Positions 33,259 through 46,037 of a DNA stretch of 64,000 nt are shown one piece after another (the stretch's first letter is position 1; the number at the start of each line of letters is the position of its first letter). A program made the position numbers and the translations under genes. The stretch comes from Catonia carolina (taxonomy: Eukaryota > Arthropoda > Insecta > Hemiptera > Achilidae). The stretch is from NCBI GenBank assembly GCA_035578175.1, contig JAQMRL010000001.1, forward strand, positions 187,612,783-187,676,782, in the 5' to 3' direction. Below the pieces are notes generated by a model. It searched no databases. It saw only the letters and a program-made list of their open reading frames with translations, and had not been told where the DNA came from.

Positions 33259-33590
33259 CGTTGTTGTTTAAGTCAACAGCCGAAAGGCTGATTTGAGCCT
33301 TTCGAGGTTTTACCAAGTAAATACGAGGAGCCAGATGGTTTACTATTGTCTTCCTCACTGAGTTGAAAGAGTATACTAATCCGCATGCCAGGCCCTCCAA
33401 AAAGCATCCACTTTCCATCCTGCAAATGACACCTTCACTTCACTCACAACAGGGTCTGGCTGTATAGTTAAATTCATTACTCTCGGAGGTGATAACTCTG
33501 ACTAGGGTCTTTTACACTTCTACCTCTGCTTTTCTTAAATAGTTCAGTCATATAATTGGCTGACTATATGATAAGAAATCACTGTGATCA
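33259..33590 (-). mobile_element. Retroposon family P (copy 6)
   Basis: It lacks the first part of the family. The minus strand ends in GACTTAAACAACAACG. Confidence 0.85.
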
Positions 33591-34119
33591 GAAATTTTGA
33601 ACCCGATATTAGCCTATTTTTAATAATTGGAATTTTGACAGAAAATTAAATATTTACTTAATCTTAGCTAAATAGTTTCGTGTAACCCGAGTTTTTTCTA
33701 TAGAAGATACCCTAATCCAATTACTTCGAATAAGTGAGTTATACTGTATTTATTTATTTTAAATATAGTTCGTTTAGAGTGTTGGATTAAGTATTGAGTG
33801 TGTTAAAAACAGAAGTTATCTCTGAGTTTATAATGTAAGTAATCGGTACTAATTACCATCAAGTTCTCAGTGACAGTTCATTGGATTTATTTACATTCAA
33901 TTACAGATTATTCATACTAAATTAAATACAATTACATTAGAAAATGAGGGTTCTTAAAGCACTACCAAACGCTGGACTGTATTCAATAAATTAAACAATC
34001 TATCTTCATTTAACAAGAAAATGTCTCTTATTTTCCCTCTCTCAGTTTCTTTCTTACTTTTCTAATAATGAGATCGAACTCTTTCCTCTTGTTCATTTTC
34101 GGTTAATTTCTGGACTGCT

Positions 34120-34490
34120 TGGTTGGCAAACTCCCCGAGCTCGATCAGCACCTCGTTCGTTCATAAGAGTTAGGAGGAGGCGGCACGAAGAAGTGGAGTC
34201 CTGCACGGGAGTTTCAATCAAAGGCAAGGCCGGTAGCTTTAATTGGCTTTTGGACCTTCTCTTCCTACCGTTCTACGTGTACTCTCACTTCAGGAAGTAA
34301 CAGGGTGGGAGAACGAGCAAAAGGACAGTGATTTGAGACCGTTGGAAAGCGAAGAAACAGTGAGGGGTGAGGTACATCGTAGGACTTTAATCTTCTGTAG
34401 GAGTGAGCAGGATTAAACGGCCGGCGGTACGGAAGGGAGAAAAAGAAGTTGAGTGGTCTCCGTGTAGTCACTGCGGACATTACTATTATA
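34120..34490. promoter_or_regulatory. GC-richer, purine-rich island, candidate regulatory element or 5' exon
   Basis: G+C is near 50 percent in sampled lines against roughly 30 percent around it. No repeat family matches. It contains TCAATCAAAGG (a TCF/LEF-like site on the minus strand) and GCTTTAATTGGC. A minus-strand frame from 34480 (MSAVTTRRPLNFFF..) matches nothing known to me. Either a conserved non-coding element or 5' UTR of the minus-strand gene. Confidence 0.3.
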
Positions 34491-35596
34491 CAAAGCGCTC
34501 ACCAATAGGAATGAGAATAACCGAATCTTCTGTATGTTCTTTTCAAATAAATTTTCCACCCTTGAAGATTTGATTTTATCCCCTTTCAATTTGTAACAAA
34601 AGATCATTTTATCTCAAAAAAACCCGGTGAAAAAAATCATTATTTCTTCTTATCTAACCATTACACTTAATATACTGTCACACTAAAATGTATCTATCAT
34701 TCTCTTCCTTGAAGCCTGAACTGAGTAATCTGTATGTCGCAAATCAAGTACTTTTCTTTAACCTACGAACTGAAGTTATCAAATTCTTAATAAAGAAACT
34801 GATAAATTTGTGGTTTTGATAAAAAAATTGAAATTTTTAGATGTAAACGTAACAAAACCCTAAAAGAAACGTTAGCTATACAAAACACATGTTTCTTAAG
34901 TCCCTAAGTTTATGAATTACGCTAACACTATATTAAGTAAAGTTTTTTCACTTTATCAAAATAAAGTGTACAAAATGATTAGCCTATCCCTAAGAGTGTG
35001 AATTGCGTTAACCTAATATTAAGTAAAGTTTTTCCTTTCTATCAAAATAGAGTGTACAAAACGAGTAGCCTATTTTTACTTTCTCTTGTTAATAATACTA
35101 CAATATAGGTTATTTAAAACATAACGGAACTTTTCATTTAAAAAATATAATATGAATTTAAATGTTAATGAAAGAAACATTTAATTTTAATAAATAAATG
35201 AATGATCTGGTTTTAAAAAAGGATATTGCTAAATGCTGTTAAGAAAGTGCAAATTTAACAAATAGAAGAAACAAGCTATAACTCGATGTCAGTAATTTAT
35301 TCTTATTTGAGTTTGTTTAGACTAAAATTGTAGCCTAATAGTTTCTTACAGAACCAGGAAGTGTTCTCAGTTTTAAGGTCTATTAATTTCAAATTATGAA
35401 ACATGAGGTCTTAATTTATTCGAGAACGAATAGTGCAGTTAAAAAAACATTATGAGTTAATATTTATGTAAAGTAGTTCCATCAATCGATTGGACAACGG
35501 AGGCACAAAAGAAGATTAAAACAGAGGAAACCAACAGATTTATTTGTATAGAGACCTAAATTATTATCAGTTATTTTTCAAATATACGAGTAAAGT

Positions 35597-35668
35597 CTTG
35601 ATTATCCAACACAAATGGGACCGGGAGATGGTCGGATAAGCAAAATATCGGATAATCCGGCACCACAA
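35597..35668 (+). mobile_element. pogo/Tigger-type terminal fragment
   Basis: CTTGATTATCCAACACAAAT, GGGACCGGG and GGTCGGATAAGC..TATCGGATAATCC repeat the sub-terminal motifs of Tigger-like ends. Confidence 0.5.
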
Positions 35669-35864
35669 GATAATTTAAATAAATAGTGGACTACACAAGT
35701 TGGATTATAAAAATATATTTAATGAAACAAAATATAAGATTTAAATTTATAGTTTTTAAGTTTAACGAAACTTACGGATAAATTATTTTAAGTTGTAACT
35801 TTTGTAGACGAAAATAACAAGTTAAAGTAAAGTACGTACTTAAGTTCTATCAACGGTTTTTAAG

Positions 35865-36447
35865 AAATCTGGTGTGAAAAACTCACACAACTTTCTCTTG
35901 CCAATGCAAATAATTAACAATATAACCTAACATTAGTAATAAAACATTAGAAATAAACAAAAAATTAACCTCAAAAACATAACCTTATTTTAATCATGAG
36001 TGAATGATGCAAAATGAAAATCATATGGCACCTACCCTATCTTGAAGAGCATAACAAATGTAGTCAATGAGGTGACTTTAAAAAAAATCGTAGAAGGCAT
36101 TTTTGAGAAAATGGCAAAAAGTGAAAAATGACACGAATGAACTACTACTTCCGGTTGACCAATTTTTATGAAAATGTTCGTGTCAAGTCCGGTAGTAGTA
36201 TCTAACTTAAGTTTCAAGTTTCAAGTTCGTACGATGATCCGTTCTTGAGATATTCTGTTCACACATACACATATACGCGCGTGCGTGCACGCACACACAC
36301 ACAGACCAATCGCTAAAAACATGGTTTTCGGGTTCAGGGGTATGAAAACGTGTATATCCGGTGTAAACTCAATTTCGAAAAATCGACATGAAAACAATAA
36401 TTTCCTTCCTATATAGGCCTATGCATATAGGCAAAAGAAAGTAAAAA
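35865..36447 (-). mobile_element. Helentron/HINE-like element (copy 3, internally deleted)
   Basis: Both ends are intact (CTGGTGTGA..TCACACAACTTTC and GGCAAAAGAAAGT), but the tandem core is missing, leaving about 583 bp. The CA run at 36260-36304 remains. Confidence 0.78.
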
Positions 36448-37225
36448 CCGTAGATTTGAAATCCGTTTAATTAGTACAGGCCTAAGTAAATTTATTTCCA
36501 TTTTAATTTATCAATAAAAATAATTGTGCGCCAAAACGAACTACCTTTATTGTTATTCTTCAAGCAGTACGTTACCACGTTACTACATACAAGTATGTCT
36601 CTTTCTATGTATATTTTAGTGCTGTGTCCATAACAATTTAAATTTACATGGTGAACAATATGAAACGACTTAACTTGGATGAAACAGGTTTAATGCGCTT
36701 TTCAAAGATAGTCACTAATTTCTGCAAAACTATGAGTCGGAAAAAATATTACATACAAAATTTGTAGAATTTTAATTCTTTTAAACTTTTGTTGCGTGGT
36801 TATTGGCTGTAAAATGCACCTTCAAGTTGTAATTAGGAAACAAATCGATCTGATGCAGTTATTTACATAGAAATTCCATATAGTAGCTAAACTAAGAGTT
36901 TTGATTTTGTTATGTACAATATTGCCCTGAAATTTACCGTAAAGTTTTAATTTCTTTATAAAACTCCGATTCTTCGAATGAAAGCTAATTTTTACAGGAA
37001 TATCATTTACACCACATCATCGTAATGTGTCTATGTTTTTTTAAAGAAAACAATTTAATTAAAATCCTTTGATCCTGTTAACAAGAAAATTGGATTTTTA
37101 TATTTATTCATCAGAGTGAAGAACCCTTAATTTTGGGCTTAGATGACAGATTCCAGAAATTTCTTACACGTTCGCTAAGAAAGCCTTAGCGCTCAAATTT
37201 CAGCCGAATCGGTTCAGTAGTTTTT

Positions 37226-38169
37226 ACTTTCTCTTGCCTACATGAATAGGAAGGAAAGTATTGTTTTCATGTCGATTTTAAGAAATCGAGTTTTCACCGG
37301 ATCTACACGTTTTCAAACCCCCTGAACCCAAAAAACATGTTTCTAGCGATTGGTCTGTGTGTGTGTCTGTGTGTGTGTGTGAACAAAATATCTCAAGAAC
37401 GGAACATCGTACGAGCTTAAAACTTGAAACTTAAGTTACATACCACTACCGGACCCGACACGAACATTTTCATCAAAATCGGTCAACCGGAAGTAGTAGT
37501 TTATTCGTGTAATTTTTCACTTTTTTGCGATTTTCTCAAAAAACTGGTCCTACGATTTTTTAAAAATCACCTGGTTTATTCAATTTTTTATTTTCTATAA
37601 GACAGGGTAGGCGCCATGTTTGCTGAAATTCTAGGTGAGGCTGTTTTTACGTAAAAAATGTGTTTTTTTAAGATTACGATTTTAATATGTATTATAGCGC
37701 AAATATTTATATAATAAAAAATGTAGAGAATTGAAAATTCTACAACTTTTATTTCAAATATTTTTTTGTATAACGCTTAGTTTAGCGGTAATTAGAAATA
37801 TTCTGGTGTTTTCTCACGAAAACGTGTGCAAAATCTATTTTTTTGAGATTTAGTCCTTCGAATGCATTTTACGACAAGAGTGTTTATATTAAAATTTATA
37901 GAAAATTAAGAGATATAAAACTTTTATTTAAAGCATTTTTTTTGTACAGTGTGTAGTTTAGCGTGAAAGAGCGATTTTCCGTATTTTTAAGCCAAACTGA
38001 GGTTGATTTTCATTTTGCGTCTTTCATTATACGATTAAATTAGGTTATGTTTATTGAGGTTAGTTTTTTGTTTATTTCTAATGTTTTATTAGACTACTAA
38101 TGTTAGGTTTATTGTTAACTATTTGCATTGGCAAGAGAAAGTTGTGTGAGTGTTTCGCACCAGATTTTT
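37226..38169 (+). mobile_element. Helentron/HINE-like element (copy 4)
   Basis: Full length, with ACTTTCTCTTGCC at the start and GGCAAGAGAAAGT, hairpin and CCAGATTTTT at the end. The microsatellite is short (GTGTGTGTCTGTGTG). Confidence 0.8.
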
Positions 38170-38514
38170 ATCTCTAGAACGAATAAAACATATAAATTTG
38201 CACATACAAACAGAAGTCCTTCTAAAAGCCACTTTTTAACTTACTAGGATTTCGAAACGTGAAGTTAAATTCTGATTATCGAAAATTTTGTAACTATGCA
38301 TTACTTTCGTATTTTGTACGGTAAAAACAGAAAGCGATAAAGTAAAGAGTACAAATCCAGATTTTTAAAGAGTTTAGTAAAAATAAATCATTCGTGAATG
38401 AAATTTCAAACAATGAAAATCGTATAACTAATAGTATTAAAAGGATAATTTATTTTAACAGATTGCAGTTCTACGCATTTGTTTGATAATAAACCACACA
38501 CAGTCACAAGAACA

Positions 38515-38835
38515 GTCGTCATTAAACGTTCATATTGTTAGTTATGAATTTGGTGCAGGATCTGTTTATAGGCGAGGTAATGTGAGCAAAGCTGATGATG
38601 ATAGTTTCCAATGGGAGGTGCGGGCGCTGGGTTCGTAGAGGATGTGCATTTGTATGTGTGTATGTGCGTAACGGCGCGAGGATTGAAAGAGGAGATCGGA
38701 TGAAGAGCAGGAGAGAAGCGGTCATCATGTCAGATAATGGACGCCAGTTTTCATTAGGGATGAATTATTGAGCCTCCCTTACCACACGATGCAGTGTTGT
38801 AATTACTATAGTATCATGGGAGGAGGGTAAATTAC
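38515..38835. promoter_or_regulatory. GC-richer island, candidate regulatory element
   Basis: No repeat match and no coding frame recognised. It contains GTTTATAGG, TGTAATTACTATAG and purine-rich tracts. Similar in character to the islands at 34120 and 53045, but not in sequence. Confidence 0.25.
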
Positions 38836-39124
38836 GGGTGAATTATAGGTAAAGTGGTGAAGTGAGGGCTACAAAAATACTACAAAAATTTTCTATCAAT
38901 ATTGGTTTTACACCGTCCTCAATTTATGGACCCTTGTACATCCCCAATTCATTAATTGGAAGTAATATTTCTTATGAAACTAACACTATCAGCTCATTCA
39001 ACTTTTATTTATTTGGTAAAATAAAAATTATAATCTTCAGCTAAAAGTAATTTAAAAATAAATACGTTTTACAATTTTCAGAAAACGAAACTTTAAAACA
39101 TTTTAAAAGAGTTTTACTACCGAA

Positions 39125-39165
39125 CAACGTAACCGCTGCAGAATCGGTAGGTTACGTTGTAATGA
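39125..39165. repeat. Short inverted repeat
   Basis: ACAACGTAACC and GGTTACGTTGT separated by 15 bases. Close to the end of the transposase relic at 39222, so it may be an element terminus. Confidence 0.6.
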
Positions 39166-39221
39166 AATTGTATGAATAATGCGGATAATTTAAATACAAA
39201 ATAACATTAAAATTAATTTAA

Positions 39222-39650
39222 ATGTTGCATTTATTTACTTATTTGTTGTTACAAAAGATGTTCAAAATGACCACCCTGAGCATTGTTACATTTTTGTGCT
39301 CGACTAATCATATGGAGAGACATCTGACGCACGTATATGTCAATTGCATTGATTTATCGTTGAACGTTCACCTTCAGTTCATCAATATTGTGGGGATTAG
39401 ATGCATAAACTTTCTCCTATAAGTAGCTCCAAAGAAAAAATCTCAAGTAGAGAACTCTGGGGATCGTGGAGGCCACCGTCCACTTGTGACAATTCGTTCG
39501 TTCGTGAAAGTAGCATGAACGCGATTCAGTGAAACGTCTGACGTGTGACATGTTGCTCCGTCTTGTTTAAAAGCTGTATTCTTTCTTGTTATCTGTTAAT
39601 TGCGCATAGAATTCTTCGAAAATATTGAGGTAAACTTGTGTATTGACAGT
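39222..39650 (-). pseudogene. Tc1/mariner-superfamily transposase C-terminal relic
   Basis: The minus strand reads FKQDGATCHTSDVSLNRVHA, TSGRWPPRSPEFSTLDFFLW, then YASNPHNIDELKVNVQR and CNNAQGGHFEHLL with a stop. QDGAT.H and RSP....DFFLW are the second and third catalytic blocks of DDE transposases. 39 residues separate the two Asp in this broken copy. In-frame stops occur within the LWSYL-EKVY and VQR-INAI segments. It is a different family from the mariner at 28925. Confidence 0.75.
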
Positions 39651-39699
39651 TTGACAGTACTACCATTAGCCTACTCGCGCGTGAAAACATTGTAGGGTA

Positions 39700-41795
39700 G
39701 CGGTTACGTTATGGTTCGGTTTTATGTTGCTTACTCGTTATTTTGCGAGTTAGAACCTTAAAATTCGTATAATTTAATTTTTAGTGTCGTCAATATTTTG
39801 TTAATTTCCAAGTTTATTAGCGTAAAAAATGAAAGATTCTCAACAATTATCGATTACCAAACTTTGTACCTTTCTTCAAACTGAGCTTCTTAACACTGAG
39901 GACTTATTGAAACTCTTAAAACGTATTCGATTTACGCTGCTTACACAACCTGATTAAACTTATTTACATTAATTTTACAATTTCATTTGGCAGGTGGTCA
40001 TAAATACAAAAATACAGCATTTAAATACTATACATTGACAGTACTAGAATATACATAACATTTACAATAGGAAATTTTAAGGTTTTATGAGAAAATATAA
40101 TTTTTACATTTCGGTAAGTAAAGTAGGCTACCCATATTGGGGGCTACATAGGTAATTCAAAAAGTTCTTCAGACATTCTTTGCGAAACCTTAGAATTCAA
40201 ACACGCAAAAAATTATTTATTAATGTCAAAAACCGCGTTTATTAATTTGTTTTAAATTTGAGATTAATTTTTAAAACTATGAGGTAAATACAAGTAATAT
40301 GAATTTGGGTTCATCTCAAAATTAGAGTACTTCTAAAATAAATCAAAGTTAAAAAATTAGGTATCTCGGAATTGAAAATTTATTTTCCTTTTCTAACTTT
40401 TTTAAAATTTTGGCACATTTCACTGAACGTTTTGGCGGTTTGGAATAAAAGATAATATAAATATACAGATATTTTTTCATACTAAATCATTTATTGTCAC
40501 AATAGTGACTCTCGCTTGCTTAGATTCACATTCGAAGATATCTTATTTCACAAAATAAATAAAAATAAAAATTGTATGATATTTTTACTCTGGGTTTTAC
40601 GGAATGTTTACGTTAAATGCACTTGAAGGCAGTAATTTAAAGAAAAATCGATTATAACACTGTCTGATTTCAGAATATCGTAAATTACCGCTGCACAAAG
40701 CGTTGGGAAGAAAAAATTAATTTGTACAGAAAGTGTGATACATTTAGTTTTTTTCAGTTTATGGTAAGAGTATTTTTGGTCATAGGGTTAGATTCAGCAA
40801 TATTCAATAGGCCATAAATACTGTAGAATTCTTTTTTTCTTTAATTCTATGTGCATATCTATCCTAAAATACGCATTAAAGCTGTACTTTTGAAGAAACA
40901 GATTTTTCGCTTGTTTCCATTTTCCATTTTTTTATATGCAAAATTTTTTAAAATCGGTTGTTATCGAACACCTACGATCCGAATGGAAACTACATAGTAA
41001 ATTTCAAGTTGGCCTTATATTTCAGGAGATTTTGTGATTGAGTGGATTCCTCTTTAAAACATATTAGTGTTCAATGTTTATAATTTATAGAAAGTACCTA
41101 TTTTTTATAGATGTACAATAGCTTACGACAAACTTTATGAGATAGGGGTTGAATTTGAAGGAACGAAAGCAAAAGGAGATACATCTAAAGTTTGAAAATG
41201 ACAGGCTTTAAACCATAACTTACCAACTTTATTTCTGTTAACTTAACAAACTTAACTGTCTCGATGACAGTTAAAATACATTCCTAAGTTTCAAGTTGCT
41301 CGTACGTAGTCCTGTAATTAAGTTGTACAAGTAAATGACAGAATACGTATATTCGGATGACTCACCTTGTCTGTATGTGAAATTACTTGAAATCCTTGTA
41401 ATTGCTTTCATTAAAGTAGGGAAGAATTACGTTATTATAAATTACACAGGCCTATAATTTTATCTTTATTATACATATTATACAATATCATTTACATACC
41501 ACGGAATATAACTTGAGTGCTCTCAAACGAAACGACTAGAAATACCTAAACAAGTTTGGTTTTTGTAAAATATTCAAAGGTGTTTTCTTGTAACAAACCA
41601 AAATGAATTTGCAGTAATTATCATACATTTAAAACCAAAAATGCGCATATTTGCGATATTTTGTGTAGTAAATAATAAAATAACTGAATTAAAGTTTCGA
41701 TGGTGTTACTATTCCGGTGGTAACGTTGTAAAGTTCGAATCAAATTACTGATAAATCGAATTACTGTTGGTTTTTAAATTTTGCTGACGACACTT
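39700..41795. other. AT-rich stretch without recognised content
   Basis: No convincing frame, RNA gene or repeat match on either strand. Confidence 0.5.
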
Positions 41796-41798
41796 CAT

Positions 41799-42125
41799 TA
41801 TTGTTGTTTAGGCCATCAGCCGAAGGGCTGGTTTGAGTCTCTTGAGGCTTTACTAAGTAAAACGAGGCTGGAGATGGTTACAAGTACCTTCCTCACTGAG
41901 TGGAAAAGTACGCTTATCAGCATGCCAGGCCCTCTAAAAAGCTTCTACTTTCCAACCTGCAAATGACACCTTCACTTCATTCACCACAGGGTCTGGTTGT
42001 ATAATGAAATTCATTACTCTCAGAGGAGAAAACTCTGATTAGTGAATTTTACACCCATACCTATTCTGTTCTTAAATGTTTCAGTTATATAACTGGCTGA
42101 CCAAGTGATAGAAACAGAAATATTT
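41799..42125 (-). mobile_element. Retroposon family P (copy 7)
   Basis: The minus strand ends GGCCTAAACAACAATAATG. The 5' part is missing. Confidence 0.85.
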
Positions 42126-42356
42126 TTTAAGGCTACCATATAATAAGGTAAAATAACGTAGGTGCTGTTATGAAATATAAAATATATCCTAATACTGAAA
42201 TTATATTAGAATATTTTGATAAAACCGTCATTAATGTTAATGCAGTTATTATAAAATTAATTGTTAAGAATAAATTAAGTAGATCACTCAATATTATTAT
42301 GGTGGTATAATACAATGTTTCTTTAAATATTCAATAACTCGATGATGCAATAAATA

Positions 42357-43198
42357 AAAATCTGGTGTGAAACACTCACACAACTTTCTCTTGCCAATGC
42401 AAATAATTAACAATAAACCTAACATTAGTAATAAAACATAAGAAATAAACAAAAAACTAACCTCAATAAACATAACCTAATTTTAATCATGAGTGAAAGA
42501 CGCAAAATGAAAACCGACCTCAGTTTGGCTGAAAAATACGGAAAATCACTCTTTCATGCTAAACTAGGCTCTGTAGAGAAAAATGATTTAAATAAAAGTT
42601 GTACATCGTTTAATTTCCTATAAATTTGATTATATACACTTTTGTCATAAAATGCATACTAAGGCCGAAATCTTATAAAATCTATTTTTCACACGTTTTC
42701 GTGAGAAAAACCAGAAAATCGCTAATTACCGCTAAACTCAGCATTATACAAAGAAAAGTTTGAAATAAAAGTTGTAGGATTTTAAATTCTCTACAACTTT
42801 TGCCATATACTCTTTTGCGCTAAAATGCATATTAAAGCCGCAATCTTAAAAAAAAAATGTTTTTACGTGAAAACAGCCTCACCAAGAATTTCAGCAAACG
42901 TGGTGTCTACCCTATCTTGTAGAGCATAAAAAATTCAGTAAACCAGGCGTTTTTAAAATTAATCGTAGGACCACTTTTTGAGAAAATCTCAAAAAAGTGA
43001 AAAATTATACGAATAAACTACTACTTCCGGTTGACCGATTTTGATGAAAATGTTCATGTCGGATCCGGTAGTGGTATGTAACTTAAGTTTCACGTTTCAA
43101 GTTCGTACGATGTTCCGTTCTTGAGATATTCCGTACACACACACACACACACGCACACATACATACACACGCACACACGCACGCACACACACACACAC

Positions 43199-43235
<37 letters not shown>

Positions 43236-43368
43236 CCCATCGCTAAAAACATGTTTTTTGGGTTCGGGGGTCTGAAAACGTGTAGATCCGGTGAAAACTC
43301 GATTTCGAAAAATCCACATGAAAACAATGCTTTCCTTCCTATATATTTATATAGGCAAGAGAAAGTAA
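42357..43368 (-). mobile_element. Helentron/HINE-like element (copy 5)
   Basis: Complete copy with both tandem core units and an expanded CA tract (43135-43232). Open frames over the CA/GT tract are low-complexity artefacts. Confidence 0.82.
43135..43232. repeat. (CA)n-rich microsatellite
   Basis: Nearly 100 bp of CA repeats with GC and TA interruptions, inside Helentron-like copy 5. Confidence 0.95.
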
Positions 43369-43676
43369 GAAACACATCAGAATTTTTAAAATAATATTTA
43401 CTTATTCAGGTAAGTATTTTACCATTCGGAACAAATTTACAAATCTGAGGTGAAATTAAATTATGCGAGAACGCTAAACCGTTTGGGATTTATCAGGGGT
43501 CCCAGGACATTGCGAAACTAATATACTCGTATCTTTCCATTTAAATTTTTGTTTTATTAAGAGAAAATATTTATAATTTGCTACAATTTGGAGCAATAAG
43601 TAAACATGTCAACTTGACGACAAGAAGGATAACTGTTTGGAGTTATCACAAAATACTATTTACAAAATTTTCATGT

Positions 43677-43866
43677 GCTGGCCCGCATTGGCGTAGTTGG
43701 TAACGTGCTCGCCTCTCATCATGCGGTCTTGGGTTCTAATTCCACTCAGGTACGGCATTTTCATACGTTACAAAAAAATCATTTCATCATTCACAGTTAC
43801 AACCCAACATCGTCGCTAATGACCACAGTAGTTGATGCGACGTTAAATAAACAAAGGAAAAAGTGT
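43677..43866 (+). repeat. tRNA-headed SINE family V (copy 2)
   Basis: Head GGCCCGCATTGGCGTAGTTG with A-box-like and GGGTTCTAATTCC (B-box-like) sequences, a tail CATTTTCAT.. with GCGACGTTAAATAAACAAA, as in 22554-22722. Confidence 0.8.
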
Positions 43867-44402
43867 TCATGTAAAGTAACTACTATTTACGATATTAATA
43901 GGGTCAGTATAATTAATTAAACCTATTTTTATAATTAGATTAATGTTTTAATCTAAAAAATCTATTATAATCAAATCAGATTACACTATTTTTATTTAAT
44001 AATCTAGAACAACTGTTTTCTTTGTGACAGATTTATTCGTGGTAATTTTTAAAATTGTCATATATCATTTTCCTTTGTCTGTCCGTCCGTCAAACCCAGA
44101 TGTCAGAAAGTACAAAATATAACAACGAACGATTTCCGTATTCGTTATCTACAAAAACATTTAGTGAGCCTTAATTGAATTTAAAGTTCCGGTTTCGACC
44201 GAAAGTGGCCGAAAACCAGAAGTCAAGAAATTTAAGTTAAAAACTACAAGAGATAACAACAAACAAGTTTCAGATTCGTAATCTACACAAAAATTAGTGA
44301 GCCTAGATTGAGTTTGAAGTTGTAGTTTCGACCGGAAGTGGCTCAAAACCGGAAGTTAAGAAATCAAAGTCGGAATTTGGAAAAAAATTGTGTCATTCTA
44401 TT

Positions 44403-44440
44403 CCTCTAGTGAGACCCACCGGGTCTCACTTTTCTAGAGG
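44403..44440. repeat. Strong hairpin at the R2/SINE junction
   Basis: CCTCTAGTGAGACCC, a 3-base loop ACC, GGGTCTCACTTTTCTAGAGG: a 15-bp paired stem apart from a small bulge. Confidence 0.88.
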
Positions 44441-44444
44441 TAAA

Positions 44445-44730
44445 GTTGTCTTTATGTGATTTTGGAGACGAAGGTTTCTGGTTCAAATCCTAGTGAAGGT
44501 AGTTACTTTTATACAGATTTCAATGCTGGACAGTAGTTACTGGTGTACTTTGATGGTTGGGGTTCAATTAACCATACTCTCTCAGGAATGGTTGCCCGAG
44601 TCTGTACAAGACTACACCTCATTTACACGTCATACACATCATCATCTAATAGGGACATGGGGTTGTTTCATGTTCTAAATTGAACCTATTGCAGCAACGT
44701 ACACACATTAGGGATTAAAAAAAATTATTT
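44445..44730 (+). repeat. tRNA-headed SINE family T (copy 3)
   Basis: It contains GGTTCAAATCCTAGTGAAGG and the family tail CAATTAACCATACTCTCTCA, ending CACACATTAGGGATTAAAAA. Confidence 0.85.
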
Positions 44731-45972
44731 TCCTCTAAAAGACTAGATACAGAACTCATTGGGTTCGAAGTTCCGGTTTGAACCGGAAGTGGTCTAAAAC
44801 CGGAAGTCAAGAAATCAAAGTCGGAATTTGGAAACAAAAATGGTCATTCGATTTCTGTTATAGAGTAGATACAGAAATAACTAATGGCTTTTACCATATT
44901 TCAAAGGTAAGCCTTTTTAAAAATTGTGTCACCACCCCTCTATCCACACTGATAGGTTGGCCAGGGGTTGACAAAAAAAAGGAAGAAAACCCATTAAAAA
45001 AAAACAAGTTGTTGTTGCATATGATTATAATTGCCCAAAAAAAACAAAATTAGAAAAATAATTAAACAGTAATATACCAAAAATTAGTAAATAAATCCAG
45101 AAAATAACTGTATGAACATTACTTAAAAAGTTAAAATAAATTACATGAATAAATAGTTTCAGTAAAAATTAAAGAATGTACCAAGAACAAATTTAAATTA
45201 CAATATTCGGTAAATTATTAAAGATTCAAAGTATTATCATTCTAAGTTTCCTTTACAATAGGTAACTTAACCAAAATTACAAAATAATTTTGTTATTTTT
45301 AAAAATAAATTTTACCATCCTGAAAAATTTAAATTGAAGATTCAACTTTCAGTAAGATCAGATCATTAACTGTAAATAGCATAGTATTTTAAATTTTATT
45401 TTTAATTATCGCGTACCATGGCAGCTTTTTACAAAATTTAAATAAAATAGAAAAACAATATATATTTTAAATATTTATGAAATTTTGGATACCAAGATTA
45501 TAGTTGAGCCAAATTTATAATAAAAGGATAAAACATTATAAAAGTATTTAAGATTTTAAATATTTCAAATTAAATTATAAGCAAGTTCGTTCGTCAGTAT
45601 TTTCCGATCAGGACAAGCTTAGTACTGGAATAAATTCCTGACAGGCGCAGACAAGGTCAAACAGTAATAGCTGATTTTCCCAAAATGAAAATTAAAATTA
45701 TTAACAAAACATACCGGTTTGTAGAGACCAAACCTTCCTGAACTTTGTCGATGCTTAACGGCCGAAATAAATCCATAAATAAATCAAGCAGCATCAGCAG
45801 CAAGGAACAACATGGCTAGCTGACAACTTTCCAAACCCGGGAATCGAACTAAGGAGAGCCAAACTCGGGAACCAAGGTGGAGCAAAGTAAGGTGAATAGC
45901 ACTAAAATCCAAATCTTCTACCATCCAAAGTTTCAGAAGTGGAAGTATCCCAGAATCGAAACCGGAGTCGGT

Positions 45973-46037
45973 AATGTCCCAGAGTGGAAATGTCCCAGAG
46001 TTGGAAATGTCCCAGAGTAGAAATGTCCCAGAGTAGA
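45973..46037 (+). repeat. 16-17-bp minisatellite, four units
   Basis: Four tandem units of AAATGTCCCAGAGT[GTA]GG type, with a decayed unit (AGTATCCCAGAATCG) just before. Confidence 0.92.

Larger units (their letters stand above)
44035..44926 (+). repeat. Dispersed repeat R2 (copy 2), two to three tandem units, interrupted by a SINE
   Basis: It matches 1318-1650 and has an internal period of about 135 bp (units near 44100-44236 and 44237-44400, a third part near 44745-44860). Each unit has TTCGACCG.AAGTGG followed by AAAACC.GAAGT. A family T SINE (44445-44730) separates units 2 and 3, and the 3.5-kb inverted-repeat element follows directly at 44927. Confidence 0.78.

Noticed and set aside
34265..34480. 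Start exon of the SH2 adaptor
   Set aside because: It has a Met and a fairly GC-rich frame, but no donor in the phase required by the next exon was found, and the peptide resembles nothing in the family.
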